Source: Aphanomyces cochlioides (Eukaryota; Oomycota; Saprolegniomycetes; Saprolegniales; Verrucalvaceae). From it: a stretch of 64,000 bases of DNA. The DNA is taken from contig JAHQRK010000001.1 in the NCBI GenBank assembly GCA_019828595.1, forward strand, positions 1,488,001 through 1,552,000. The letters are read 5' to 3'. Positions 9,423 through 19,423 of the stretch are shown one piece after another. Made by a program: the position numbers and the translations under genes. The notes beneath the pieces are model-generated. The model was not told the DNA's origin. It saw only the letters and a program-made list of their open reading frames with translations, and made no database searches. The number at the start of each line of letters is the position of its first letter. Positions within the stretch are counted from its first letter, which is position 1.

Positions 9423-12400
9423 ATGGCGCGCAGCGGATTTGGTGACAAGGCGTTTGCACTCTCGTTTGCGTCAAGTTTTAGGAAACGGAGAGCTTCTGCG
9501 AGTGAGGCGTCCCGCTCAACGGACGTTGCCACTGCGGTTGAGAAAGACAAGGACGACGAAGATGACAACGACAACGATTTTGACATGCTAAACACACCAC
9601 CACCGCTACCACAGCCGTCGGTGAGTCATGCTTTCCAACATCGGCAATCTTCACTACAATATGATGTCAAGCGAGCGTACTTGGTCACAGATATTGGCGA
9701 TCATGGCACGAAATCGTTTCGGTACAAGTCACTACGGCACATGGATTCGATGGGCAAGGCGTCTTTCTCCGAACCTGAACGTGCGTCGAATTCAACCGCA
9801 CCGTTATCAGCGTTTCAAGCTCTGCTTCGAAGACGAGAAAGGGAAATGAGCTCTGTAAGACAACGTGAGTCAATTGCCGTCATCGAGAAACACAAGCACG
9901 TCCATCCGATGGATATTGTTGACAAAGGCACTGAACGACCGATTGCTCGATATCTGCAAGAACATCAACGATATACGTTTGCACTTGTTTTGCGCAACAC
10001 ATTTCAAGTGACTGACCATCTCAAGGCAAAATACCCGTATCGTAATATGCAAAATCACAATCTGCAAGCTCAAGTGCTGGCCATGCATGAAAAGATCTGC
10101 CGTCGTCTTGTTCAAGCGGGTCTTGGGATCATCCTTCTAGACAACGACTCGATGATTAGCTCCTCCGAGCGGGGATTCAATCCCCTGATGAGACAGTATG
10201 CGCACACCAACCAAATCGTAATTTTGGTCGATCCTTACAAGGACAAGGACCTTCTCGCGCATGAGTTCAAGCGCGAAAAGGATGAATGGGCTATAAAGAA
10301 GGGCTCTGCCACCGCGCGACTGAGTGAGAACAGCTACATGGCTCCAAATCTGTCGTTTTCACCAGCATTGGAGCTCCAATTGACGCAAAATATCATTTTC
10401 AACGCTCTCAAGGATTACGACACGGAGACATGGGTCCAAGACATGCAAAACCACTTGGGTCATTGGGATGTCATCGAACATTGTTTTCCCCTCCATGATC
10501 GCAAGTTCAACGAAGAATTCTTTGAGGAATACCGCAAGCGAACTTTTGATTTCAGCATGGCCAAAGCCACGACGGGCAACCGAGAGCGGTGGGCGATCGA
10601 AGAACTCCGCTTTCACTTTGGTGAGCGTGTGGCCTTCCTCTTTGCTTTTATGCACATTTACAGCAAATTTCTACTCCCGTTGACAGTCATTTGCGTCCTT
10701 TACTACATCATCTTCCGCACAATGAATGGCTACGTGTGGGTGCAATATTCCCAAGGTCTAACAGTCATCAGCTTTTTGGCCGCAAGTGTCTGGGCACCGC
10801 TCTTTCTAGTCTTTTGGCAGCGCGAGACTGCACTCTTGGTTGAAAAGTGGAACATTGGCTCAGACAAGGAGACTGCCTTTGAAGCCAACGACGAGAACCC
10901 TCTCTTCCAATATAAATGGAGTCGCAATCCGATCACCAACAAAATGGAGAAGGTCGCTGTGTCACGCAACAAGACGTGCGTGCAATTCGTCATGTTGGGC
11001 TTCATCGGCATGAGCATTTTGTTTCAAAGCATCTTGACGCTGCCATTTATTCAATGGTACGTCTATGCCAAGACTGTGAAGACATGCAACGACTGCAAGA
11101 CGACGCCTGGTGCGACTTGTTTGAAGATGGTGACTTGCTTCGACTCGAGTGATTCAGCGTTTCTCACCGATCGATGGTGGTATATCCTGGTCCAAGGCGC
11201 CGTCTTGGGGCTGTTGATCGACGTGGTCTTTTTTGAAATCTTTAACTGGGTTTCGGCCAAATTTGTGTCGTGGGAAAACTACGCGACCAAGTCTGAATTT
11301 GAGAACCGCCTCGTCCATCGCCGCTTCATGTTTGTCTGGATGAATTGGTTCTTTTGGTTTTTGTTCCTTGCATTTGTCTACTTGCCGTTTGGTGAAGTCA
11401 TGGTCACGTTTCTACAGTCGTCCCCACAAGTCCCGAGCTTTATTCAGAGCATTTTCCAAGCTGTGCAATGGGATCCAGCGGTCCTCACACTCGACACGCT
11501 TTTTGTGACTCCGCTTGTCATCACGCAATTCATCAATATGCTCATGGAAACCATCTTGCCGTACTTGATTCGCTCTTGCAAGGGCAAACCCATGCATTTC
11601 CGTAATGCATGTCTTGCGTCCATTATGCGTTTCTCGAAAGCCGTCTATGAGCGTTGCAAAATTGACACGCGCGTGAATTCCAACACAAGTGCACGGGCTT
11701 TGAGCGAACACATTTCACAGTCCACGCGATTCTTTGTCCCGCTCCTGCTCTTTTCGGATGACTCGAATGGCTACACTGCGTACAACGTGATTGCCGACGC
11801 CAAGTTGACGCCATTTGACACCACATTCGACTACTTGGACGCGTCGATCCAGTTCTCGTACGTGGTTATGTTTACAGTGGTGTGGCCGCTTCTCCCATTC
11901 CCAGCGTTTTTCAACAACTTGCTTGAAGTCCGCGGCGACGCTTTCCGTCTCCTCTTTGTCAACCGACGGCCCATGCCCCGCCGCGATGTTTCTATCGGCG
12001 AATGGGCCACCGTTCTCTCGTATGCCAACATCATTGGTATCACTGTTGTCGCTGGTTTAATTGCCGTTTATCACTTTTCAGCTTTTGTCGGTGGATGCAA
12101 CTTTGAATTTGCTACGGCTGCTATGGTTCCAATCTCGGCCTTGAACGCATCGCAGGCAGCCGACACCGGTCGATGCAACACCGAAATTGGTTCCGTTTGG
12201 GTTATGCCGCAGATTGTTGTCTTTGTCTTGTTGGAACATGCTGCCTTCTTCATCCGCTACCTCATCCTCCAAGTTAATAAGAACCCATCGAGCATTGAAA
12301 CCACGCGTCGATTGAAGCAAATGGAAGCTATCAGCCACGTCCGATCGGCGCACAACGAACAGTTTGATTGCTTGCGTCAGCTCCGCATCATGTTCGACAA

Positions 12401-12746
12401 GTATGACCCGAATGGTGATGACTACATTGAGAGCCCAGACGTTCTCCAATCGTTTGTTGCGGAATGGACGGGCAAACCTGCGTCTGAGATGATGGCTCCC
12501 GAGATTTTATTTCATTACATGGACAAAACCCAGATTGGCCGCGTGAGCTTTGCGTCGGCATCGCTCTTGCTTCTCCATGTCCACCACGATCGATTTCTAT
12601 CCCGTGTGCTTGGCATCTCGGACTGGCTTGAAGACTTTCAAAATGCCCAAATCCAAGCACCTGACGATGTCCAAGCAGGACTGTTCTACGTAGATTCGAA
12701 CCACGAACTTGCCAAGATTCAGCGTTATGACCACAACATCGTGTAG
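9423..12746 (+). CDS. Anoctamin/TMEM16 family channel or scramblase with C-terminal EF-hand
   Basis: A single-exon, 1107-aa membrane protein. The first 300 residues are cytosolic and low-complexity, then globular (KAKYPYRNMQNHNLQ...). The anoctamin core starts near residue 395 with the hallmark RFHFGERVAFLFAFMHIYSK. It continues with WAPLFLVFWQRETALLVEKW and about eight to ten hydrophobic segments, including HRRFMFVWMNWFFWF, ending near residue 960. Family members are Ca2+-activated chloride channels or lipid scramblases. After the last membrane segment an EF-hand loop is visible (YDPNGDDYIESPD, near residue 1000). Animal anoctamins do not normally carry this, and it would add a second Ca2+ input. 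Channel and scramblase activity cannot be told apart by eye. Confidence 0.88.
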   Translation: MARSGFGDKAFALSFASSFRKRRASASEASRSTDVATAVEKDKDDEDDNDNDFDMLNTPPPLPQPSVSHAFQHRQSSLQYDVKRAYLVTDIGDHGTKSFRYKSLRHMDSMGKASFSEPERASNSTAPLSAFQALLRRREREMSSVRQRESIAVIEKHKHVHPMDIVDKGTERPIARYLQEHQRYTFALVLRNTFQVTDHLKAKYPYRNMQNHNLQAQVLAMHEKICRRLVQAGLGIILLDNDSMISSSERGFNPLMRQYAHTNQIVILVDPYKDKDLLAHEFKREKDEWAIKKGSATARLSENSYMAPNLSFSPALELQLTQNIIFNALKDYDTETWVQDMQNHLGHWDVIEHCFPLHDRKFNEEFFEEYRKRTFDFSMAKATTGNRERWAIEELRFHFGERVAFLFAFMHIYSKFLLPLTVICVLYYIIFRTMNGYVWVQYSQGLTVISFLAASVWAPLFLVFWQRETALLVEKWNIGSDKETAFEANDENPLFQYKWSRNPITNKMEKVAVSRNKTCVQFVMLGFIGMSILFQSILTLPFIQWYVYAKTVKTCNDCKTTPGATCLKMVTCFDSSDSAFLTDRWWYILVQGAVLGLLIDVVFFEIFNWVSAKFVSWENYATKSEFENRLVHRRFMFVWMNWFFWFLFLAFVYLPFGEVMVTFLQSSPQVPSFIQSIFQAVQWDPAVLTLDTLFVTPLVITQFINMLMETILPYLIRSCKGKPMHFRNACLASIMRFSKAVYERCKIDTRVNSNTSARALSEHISQSTRFFVPLLLFSDDSNGYTAYNVIADAKLTPFDTTFDYLDASIQFSYVVMFTVVWPLLPFPAFFNNLLEVRGDAFRLLFVNRRPMPRRDVSIGEWATVLSYANIIGITVVAGLIAVYHFSAFVGGCNFEFATAAMVPISALNASQAADTGRCNTEIGSVWVMPQIVVFVLLEHAAFFIRYLILQVNKNPSSIETTRRLKQMEAISHVRSAHNEQFDCLRQLRIMFDKYDPNGDDYIESPDVLQSFVAEWTGKPASEMMAPEILFHYMDKTQIGRVSFASASLLLLHVHHDRFLSRVLGISDWLEDFQNAQIQAPDDVQAGLFYVDSNHELAKIQRYDHNIV

Positions 12747-12759
12747 AGAGTGTTAATGA

Positions 12760-13321
12760 TTATTTGGGGTCAACGACTTGTTCCACGTCTCGAATGGACT
12801 TCTGCACGCTTTGGGCTGCCGTCGCAACTTGGATATACTGCTCCAAAGCTAGAACTCGATTAAATTCAGGGGAAGAGACGGGAGGTACCTTGAGTGAACA
12901 GCTTTTGTGCTGAGCGAAGATCTTGAGATGGCATGGGAGCAAACCAAAAGATGGGAGTCGGCAATAAAGATTTTGAGGCATTTGGCAATGGAGCGTCGGA
13001 TGAGGTCTCGGGGGTCTTCTTGCGATTTCGAAGCACGCTTGAAGTCTCCTCGGGACCTCGCTTTTCGTGCTCGAGGGCAATGTCTTCTAGATTCCAATCT
13101 TTTCGCAGAGAGAATCCCGAAGCATCAACGTCCACGCCACTCGTGGCATCAAATAGATCACGAAATGACGCGGACGATAGCACATCCGTAGATACACTTC
13201 GTTTCGCAGCAGATAGCTTGAAGAACGCGCCACGCAGGACATCCGATGCTTGTTGAGCCTCTCGCGAGTATTTCGCCGCGGCGTCCAAGCTCGCAAGGAG
13301 TGCCAAATCTTCCTTGCTCAT
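12760..13321 (-). CDS. VMA22: V-ATPase assembly factor VMA22/CCDC115-like
   Basis: A small protein of about 170 aa, likely helping to assemble the V-ATPase Vo sector in the ER. The start is the ATG at 13321-13319. A 40-nt intron (GTACCT...TTCTAG, near 12895-12855) joins ..SAQKLFTQ to ALEQYIQVATAAQ. It matches human CCDC115 in order and spacing. There is an N-terminal helix followed by FKLSAAKRS (family LAKARYAMG), then a basic linker LRNRKKTPETSS, then the block FWFAPMPSQDLRSAQKLFTQ (family [20 protein letters not shown]). A C-terminal coiled coil ends the protein. The start codon is embedded in a CATCCGGATAAT palindrome. It converges on the anoctamin gene 13 nt away. Identification rests on pattern memory only. 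Confidence 0.7.
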
Positions 13322-13330
13322 CCGGATAAT
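13319..13330. promoter_or_regulatory. ATCCGGAT element overlapping the VMA22 start codon
   Basis: On the plus strand CATCCGGATAAT covers 13319-13330. Its first three bases are the complement of the minus-strand ATG, so the palindrome ATCCGGAT runs into the initiation codon. A degenerate copy AATCCGGTGG follows at about 13335. Confidence 0.5.
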
Positions 13331-13558
13331 AACAATCCGGTGGAGTTATTCACAATTCATATCCGACTTAATACAAATTCCAAGTCATTTAATTCCACGT
13401 GCATTTTCAACACACTGAATCCTTCCTCCAGCTCTCCGCCAATCCTTCCTCCACGTCTGGCTCACTTGTGAATGGCCATTTCTATACTCCGCAGAGTAGT
13501 ATGACGTGGCACTGGATCACGAGCTACTCGAATCTTGACCAAAGTTCTCCATCTTAAT

Positions 13559-13570
13559 CATCCGGATAAC
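13559..13570. promoter_or_regulatory. ATCCGGAT element next to the MITE
   Basis: CATCCGGATAAC lies about 240 bp upstream of the VMA22-like start and 16 bp before the target site of the MITE at 13589. It is the outermost element of this promoter region. Confidence 0.4.
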
Positions 13571-13588
13571 AAACAGAAATATCACTTA

Positions 13589-13947
13589 GGGCCCGTCTGG
13601 ATGCCACCTATTATTGAGATAATTCGCAATATTTTGATCAATTATTGCATAATTTTGATTATCGCAAAATGCACTGTCTGGATGCCAAATATTGCATAAA
13701 TTTTATTGCAATAATTTATTTCAAAACAGGCCAAATATGTAATAAATAATATTCTACTCAAAGTAGAATATTTTCCCCAATATCGTATAATGCACACAAA
13801 TTCCCAATGATTATTTTATTTTCGTGGCAGTCCGAAATTTTAATTATCGTGATATTATTATACGTGGTTTATATTATTTTGACCAAAATACAAAATATCA
13901 CATAACGAATTTTCACAATATTTTTTATTTGGCATCCAGACGGGCCC
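13589..13947. mobile_element. PIF/Harbinger-type MITE, 359 bp
   Basis: Perfect 17-bp terminal inverted repeats: GGGCCCGTCTGGATGCC (13589-13605) and its complement (13931-13947). They are flanked by a TTA target-site duplication (13586-13588 and 13948-13950). The interior is AT-rich and non-coding, with stem-forming ATTATTGC/CAATATTT stretches. A second copy of the terminal motif TGTCTGGATGCC lies near 13675. A 3-bp TWA duplication with G-rich ends is the signature of PIF/Harbinger elements. The ends closely resemble those of the larger element at 46863-49442, which could have supplied the transposase. Confidence 0.88.
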
Positions 13948-14185
13948 TTAAAGTATCAAAAATGTGATCTACGCCAGAATTGAAAATGACACTTTCGATT
14001 GCTAAGTTTCACATCACTTTCAAAGAATCAAGCAATTGGATTGGTCTAAAATGTTTAATTTTGACCAATCAAATACTTTCATAGGCTGAAACGCTTTCTT
14101 CGAAACGTACCGATATCCCGTTAAAGTGCGGCGTCTCGACAAACCTCCGCTCCTCTGACCAGTCAGTTCCGCATTTGCTTCCACG

Positions 14186-14524
14186 ATGTCCCACCGCAAG
14201 GCCACCACGTTCGCCCAAGCTTGGCTCAAAGACACTGCTGTACGCTCAACGTCAAGCTGCTCGTGTGTCTGACCTGTGTGTTTGTTGTAGGCCTACCCCA
14301 TCATTGCGGTCATTGGCGGTGCCCTCGGCTTGACCACCTTCAGCAGCATCCGCTACTTGACGTCCAGCCCTGAAGTGCACTGGAACAAGGAAAACCGTTC
14401 GGCTCCTCTTGCTGCCAACGAGCACCTTGCCAAGGGCTGGAACAGCCACCGTGGCGGTTTCCGTACGTGGAGTGAGAACGCCATCAACAAGCACCAGAAG
14501 GAACACGACCTCAAGGGTCTCTAA
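14186..14524 (+). CDS. B12D / NADH-ubiquinone oxidoreductase MLRQ-like small subunit
   Basis: A mitochondrial inner-membrane protein of 95 aa. Exon 1 encodes MSHRKATTFAQAWLKDTA. A 51-nt intron (14240-14290, GTACGC...TTGTAG) leads to AYPIIAVIGGALGLTTFSSIR, the single membrane segment. It is followed by LTSSPEVHWNKENRSAP, the family signature (nPdV.w.k..R). B12D/NDUFA4-like proteins are accessory subunits of complex I or IV. The C-terminal tail is longer than usual and basic/acidic mixed. CCAAT-type boxes (GATTGGTC, GACCAATCA) lie 110-150 bp upstream, between the gene and the MITE. Confidence 0.8.
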
Positions 14525-16097
14525 CTTGTTTTCTTCGTTGCCTCAGCTTCTCTTCTTAATTGAAGGAAAATTGAATGATGTTTAAATTTCTATCGACTGC
14601 CAAGCCTCTGCACGTCTTTGCGATCGCTGCGTGTCTTTGGAGATGCCGCTTGTCTATAGAGATGCAGCGTGTCTATGGTGGCTATATTTCGCCGACGGCA
14701 TAGGACCCTCACCGCTTTCTCTCGTAGGAACACTCGCTTATGTCCGAGCGAGAAGACGAGAGAAGACGGTTGCGCATTGTTTCGTCGTCAATCCCCTCGA
14801 TTCTCCCTCGCCTTGTTCTCTCCGACCAGACTTGGGCCACGTGTTCATCGTTGCGTCGCCTTCTCTGCTCCATTCGTGCTGGAATTGAGCCCCCCCACGG
14901 CCCCCCAACGAAGATGACAGCATGTGTTCTTGCCGGCCATGCCAATTTCCAGTGTAAGCCTCGTGTCTATGTCGACGGGGTGGCCCCTCTTTCGCCCCCC
15001 ACTGGCCCCTGGATGCACCCTGGTTTGCCCAAGACGTTACGAAACAAATGCGTCGTCCTCCAGCCAGCCAACCTCTTCGGGTCGAATCCCCTCGTTGGTA
15101 GCCAGCCCAGCCCTGAAACCTTCGCCATGGCCTGAGTGTTTCACAAGAGCTACTCCGCGTGAGTGCTATGATCCACCAGCTGCATCGTGGCTGATGCAAG
15201 ACCACCAAAAGCTATGTGCTTGCACATGCTACAACTACCACAACAGTCGATCTCGCTGGTCCAGCAACCCACGACTCAAACTGACTCGTTATGCCATCAG
15301 TGGTCTCGGCTCGCTTCCCTGCTTGTTTGCTCTATTTGCAGTGGTGCCTTCGAGTCACGAGACGATTTTCTCATTAGTGCTATAAACCACTGCCTTGAGC
15401 CATCAAGATGATCAAGATGGCAGCAATTGCTTTGCCGTGGGTAGATGTCGATAATGTTGTCACTATGACATGTCCTACCTGTCGTTGTATCTTCAGACAG
15501 AGTGCTCTTTGAATACTCGGACCTCTCGTCCTCTTGATCGTGGGTACAAGTGAATCCAACCCACTCCACACATGGTGCAGAGTTGGCTTGGGGATTCTCT
15601 TGAAGATTGTCCATGTGACACATTGAGAAGCTTGACCTTGGCAAAGCTCTTTGATTTTCCTGTCATTGCTTCAAGAAGTTCATCAACAAATATCTCAGAG
15701 TCGTCTCAATTCTTCACGAACACTCGTCTTGGTTTGGACACACGTGACCGCATCTTGATGGGGTCAATTTAGATCCGAGGAGTAAGCAATTGACACTAGC
15801 CGTCATGACGAATTACGTTTGTTGATGTATGGATTGCATAGTAGTTTGACCTCACAACATCATGCCATGCTCGTTCACCAGGTTCCAAGTTTGTTGAGGC
15901 TCCAGACACTCAGACGATCGTCTGCGATCGTGGGGTCCATGCGAAGTGGGGATGGATAGCTTCGAGACAAGTTGCTTTCAAGGGTTACATCAGGGAGATT
16001 TCAAATTGTGACTATGACACGCCACTGCAGAGAAACAACTATTCTATATTCTTATGGGTTGGGGATGTATACAATCTACTCTGGTCGTCATGATGGC
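14525..16097. other. Long intergenic stretch with no convincing gene
   Basis: About 1.57 kb. Several overlapping open frames of 70-155 codons exist on both strands at 14.7-15.2 kb, but none shows a recognisable domain and they compete with each other. At 15335-15390 one frame reads VCSICSGAFESRDDF, and at 15455-15510 another reads TMTCPTCRCIFRQSAL. These look like the two ends of a RING finger with the middle missing. I treat them as a possible relic only. No tRNA, repeat or ATCCGGAT element was seen. Confidence 0.4.
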
Positions 16098-17816
16098 TTA
16101 CATCATGCCGCCCATGCCTCCCATGCCGCCCATACCGCCCATGCCAGGCATGCCACCGGCAGGAGCATTTTCTTCAGGCAAGTCGGCAATCAAGGCTTCG
16201 GCAGTCATCATCAAGGACGCAACACTGGAAGCATCGACCAAACCAGTTCGGACGACCTTGGTAGGGTCGATGATACCGGCTTCAACCATGTCGACGTATT
16301 GGCCGGTTTGAGCGTTGAAGCCGAAAGTTGGCGAGTCTTGTTCCAACAACTTGCCGACAATGACAGCGCCTTCTTCACCAGCGTTCTTGGCAATTTGGGT
16401 CACGGTAGCACGGCAAGCACGTTCAATGATTTGGACACCGACCTTTTGGTCCATGTTGGCCGTCTTTTCGTACAAGCTCTTCAAGTTGCGCGAGGCCCAC
16501 AACAATGCAGTACCACCACCTGGCACGATACCTTCTTCGACGGCAGCACGCGTGGCGTTCAAAGCATCGACGACGCGGTCCTTCTTTTCACCGACTTCGA
16601 CTTCGCTGGCACCACCGACCTTAATGACGGCAATACCACCGCCCAACTTGGCCAAACGTTCTTGCAACTTTTCCTTTTCGTAGTCAGAGGTGGTGCTGGC
16701 GATCGAGTCCTTGAGCAATTCGCAGCGTTCTTCGATAGCTTCCTTCGAGCCGAAACCATCCAAGATCAAGGTGTCGTCCTTGGTAACGGTGATCTTCTTG
16801 GCTTCACCCAAAAGATCAGGGGTGGCGTTTTCCAAGCGGAGACCCACGTCTTCAGAGATGACCTTGGCACCAGTCAAGACAGCCATATCTTGCAAACCGG
16901 CCTTGCGGTTGTCACCGAAGCCAGGGGCCTTCACGGCGCAGACCTTAATGCCAGCACGGATGCGGTTGAGAATCAAGGCAGCAAGAGCTTCGCTTTCGAC
17001 ATCTTCAGCGATGATCAAAAGAGGACGTTGGGCCTTGTAGACGTGTTCCAAGAGAGGAGCAATGCCATGGGCAGACGACACCTTCTTTTCGACAAGCAAA
17101 ATGTATGGGTTGTCCAATTCGCAAGCTTGGGTCTTACTGTTGGTGACGAAGTAAGGCGAAATGTAACCACGGTCAAATTTCATGCCTTCAACAACTTCCA
17201 ATTCGTTGTAGAGGGTCTTGCCGTCTTGGACAGTGATCACACCTTCACGGCCGACACGTTCCATAGCATCAGAGATCAAATCACCAATTTCCTTTTCACT
17301 GTTGGCAGAAATGGTGGCGACTTGGGCAACCTTTTCTTTGTCATCAATGTTTTGGGACAACTTGGCCAATTCAGAGACGACGTGATCGACAGCCAATTGA
17401 ATACCACGGCGCAAATCTTGAGGGTTCATGCCGGCAGCGACACTCTTGCAGCCTTCACTGTAAATCGCGCGGGTCAACACAGTGGCCGAGGTGGTACCAT
17501 CACCAGCAGCATCGTTCGTGTTGTTAGCGACTTGGCGCAACAATTGAGCGCCCATATTTTCAAACTTGTCACGGAATTCAATGTTTTTAGCGACGGTCAC
17601 ACCATCCTTGGTGATTTTTGGGGCACCGTAGGCTTGGTCAATGACGACATTGCGACCCTTTGGTCCCAACGTGACTTGAACGGCGTCGGCCAATTGGTCA
17701 GCGCCCTTCAACATCAAGGCACGGCCTTCCACGCCGAAGCGGATTTCCTTGCCGGAGGCAAAGAAGCGCTTGGACACGGAGCGCGACAATTGCGTCTGAA
17801 CTTGCTTTGAGAGCAT
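16098..17816 (-). CDS. HSP60: Mitochondrial chaperonin HSP60 (CPN60)
   Basis: An intronless gene of 572 aa. The N-terminus ([20 protein letters not shown]) is a basic, Ser-rich amphipathic mitochondrial targeting sequence. The mature part starts at [16 protein letters not shown] and carries the ATP-binding motifs [12 protein letters not shown] and [12 protein letters not shown]. It also has the apical-domain and hinge sequences expected of GroEL-type chaperonins ([11 protein letters not shown]). It ends in a GGM repeat tail. It folds imported proteins in the matrix as a double-ring oligomer with HSP10. Codon bias is strong (highly expressed), which leaves a 612-codon open frame on the opposite strand. 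That frame is not a gene. Confidence 0.97.
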   Translation of the reverse strand: MLSKQVQTQLSRSVSKRFFASGKEIRFGVEGRALMLKGADQLADAVQVTLGPKGRNVVIDQAYGAPKITKDGVTVAKNIEFRDKFENMGAQLLRQVANNTNDAAGDGTTSATVLTRAIYSEGCKSVAAGMNPQDLRRGIQLAVDHVVSELAKLSQNIDDKEKVAQVATISANSEKEIGDLISDAMERVGREGVITVQDGKTLYNELEVVEGMKFDRGYISPYFVTNSKTQACELDNPYILLVEKKVSSAHGIAPLLEHVYKAQRPLLIIAEDVESEALAALILNRIRAGIKVCAVKAPGFGDNRKAGLQDMAVLTGAKVISEDVGLRLENATPDLLGEAKKITVTKDDTLILDGFGSKEAIEERCELLKDSIASTTSDYEKEKLQERLAKLGGGIAVIKVGGASEVEVGEKKDRVVDALNATRAAVEEGIVPGGGTALLWASRNLKSLYEKTANMDQKVGVQIIERACRATVTQIAKNAGEEGAVIVGKLLEQDSPTFGFNAQTGQYVDMVEAGIIDPTKVVRTGLVDASSVASLMMTAEALIADLPEENAPAGGMPGMGGMGGMGGMGGMM

Positions 17817-18487
17817 CCTTTTCCTGTGATCGATTTAGCAAAATGCGAACTGTGGCGCTGGTTCAACTACAGCATCCCCTAAACCGTATAAATTTATACA
17901 GGGAAAATAGCATCACAATCCCTGCTCATACAAATTCCAAGAGAATTCCTGGGTCCATGGATGGGAGATGTGGCAGTTGAAGCACTTCTAGAAAAATCAT
18001 CATGGGCATGCCATTCCAGCGTATCGTGGGTACACGCTCTGTAGCCTGCAGCTCTGTGCTTCTTGGGTCTTACGTTGCTCTAGAGCATGAATATTGTCGT
18101 ACTTTGAAGCTTGGTGTTGATTGCATGCGGACAGCAGGAGATTCCGCTGCCATGCTCGTGTCTTCCATGACATTCTGGATACAAAATTGAATCTACTTTG
18201 ATTGTATAAAATTTAAGAGTTTTACCATTTTGGAATGACTGCCACTCATTCTTGTCAACTCGAAATGGCAAAGATCGCCATGGCACAATCGCCGCCAAGT
18301 TCAAGTCGTCTGTTTCTCGACGACGGCGAAGAAGAGCTCCTTATCGCACGAGCTGCAGGCTTATGAATGAGCTAAATTCGTTGTCTGGGGAGTGTACACT
18401 CTGGAAGTGCTTGGGAATCGCAAAAATCAACCACTTCATCATGTTTTGTTACGATAGACAAGTGCTACAATGGCAAGGACACGAGGC
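17817..18487. other. Intergenic region between HSP60 and the E2 gene
   Basis: Contains the HSP60 promoter (minus strand, directly above 17816) and the 3' flank of the E2 gene. Only short unsupported frames of up to about 105 codons occur. I could not pick out a clear heat-shock element by eye. Confidence 0.4.
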
Positions 18488-19259
18488 TTACAAAGACATG
18501 AGCAGCTTCTCGACTGCGGCATTCTCATCGCCTTTGGTTTCGGCTAATGCTTGCCGCACTTTATCCTAGGGGAGAGAGCATGTAGATCAGACATGTTGTT
18601 CCAACGAAGTCGTCTACCTTGGGAAATCCCATGTCCATCAAACGTTGGACAGCTTCGCTATCTGACTTCTCCGTCGCGTAGCTTTCCGTCCAAAATGCGG
18701 CCGTACTATTGAAACGAGCGATGTCTTCAATGTACATCTTGGCGACTTCTGCATCCTACTCCACGCAGATGTCAACGCTAAATAATTCAGCTTAAGGCAT
18801 ACTTGAGGATCGTTGGGTTCTGCTGCGGACAACAACGCTTGAATCGAGAGCAGAGTCGTTTTGATCGTTAGAGCGGGCGACCATGCATCTTTAAGAATAT
18901 CCTGCACAACAAAAAGTCAATGAAGTCGCCTGACGATCAGACTGTACCAAGCAAATCGCGCCAGTCTGGGAGGAAATGTTGGGATGCCAAATCTTTGTCT
19001 CGAAGCGGACTTTCGGTGGCTCGAAGGGATATGTCTTGGGGATTTTGATCTCGAGGATGAACTGTCCATTTTCATACGGCGTGCCTTTCGGGCCGCGGAT
19101 CGTGCCGATCAAAGAGTCCAACGCTCCTTCCACACGCGGACGAGCCGACACGCCGGAGACTTCAATGTCTTTCTGGCATTCCTCCAATTCCTTTCTAATA
19201 CGACCTACAGCATGCAGTTGATCCGTCTGCGATCTTATGGACGACAGCTCACCTGCCAT
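18488..19259 (-). CDS. UBE2K: Ubiquitin-conjugating enzyme E2 with C-terminal UBA (UBE2K/Ubc1-like)
   Basis: Four exons: 19259-18948, 18901-18803, 18755-18618 and 18565-18488, all with GT...AG introns of 46-52 nt. The UBC fold is clear: [18 protein letters not shown], then [16 protein letters not shown], then [17 protein letters not shown]. The active-site Cys is in [18 protein letters not shown]. The C-terminal UBA is visible as [16 protein letters not shown] then [21 protein letters not shown]2 plus UBA is the UBE2K/Ubc1 layout, an E2 that extends K48-linked ubiquitin chains in the cytosol and nucleus. Length is about 208 aa, close to the family norm (about 200). All key residues are present. 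Confidence 0.93.
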
Positions 19260-19423
19260 GGCTCTTCTTCGACGGTGCTTCGATCAAAGTATTTTTTTCT
19301 GACTGTTCTCTCTATCTTCTTTTTTCGCTTGAAGAATCAAGTATACAAATTTCAAGTTTAATTCAAATTTCCATACAGGCGATAGATAATCAGGAAGGCC
19401 AGGAGTCCTTCACTTCCATGGCG

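Noticed and set aside
15335..15510. RING-finger-like pieces CSIC... and CPTCRC...
   Set aside because: The central Cys-His-Cys residues are missing in every splice I tried. At best a relic.
15972..17810. 612-codon open frame on the strand opposite HSP60
   Set aside because: It mirrors the HSP60 gene exactly and arises from its strong codon bias. The translated product is His/Asp/Gly/Leu-rich with no domain.
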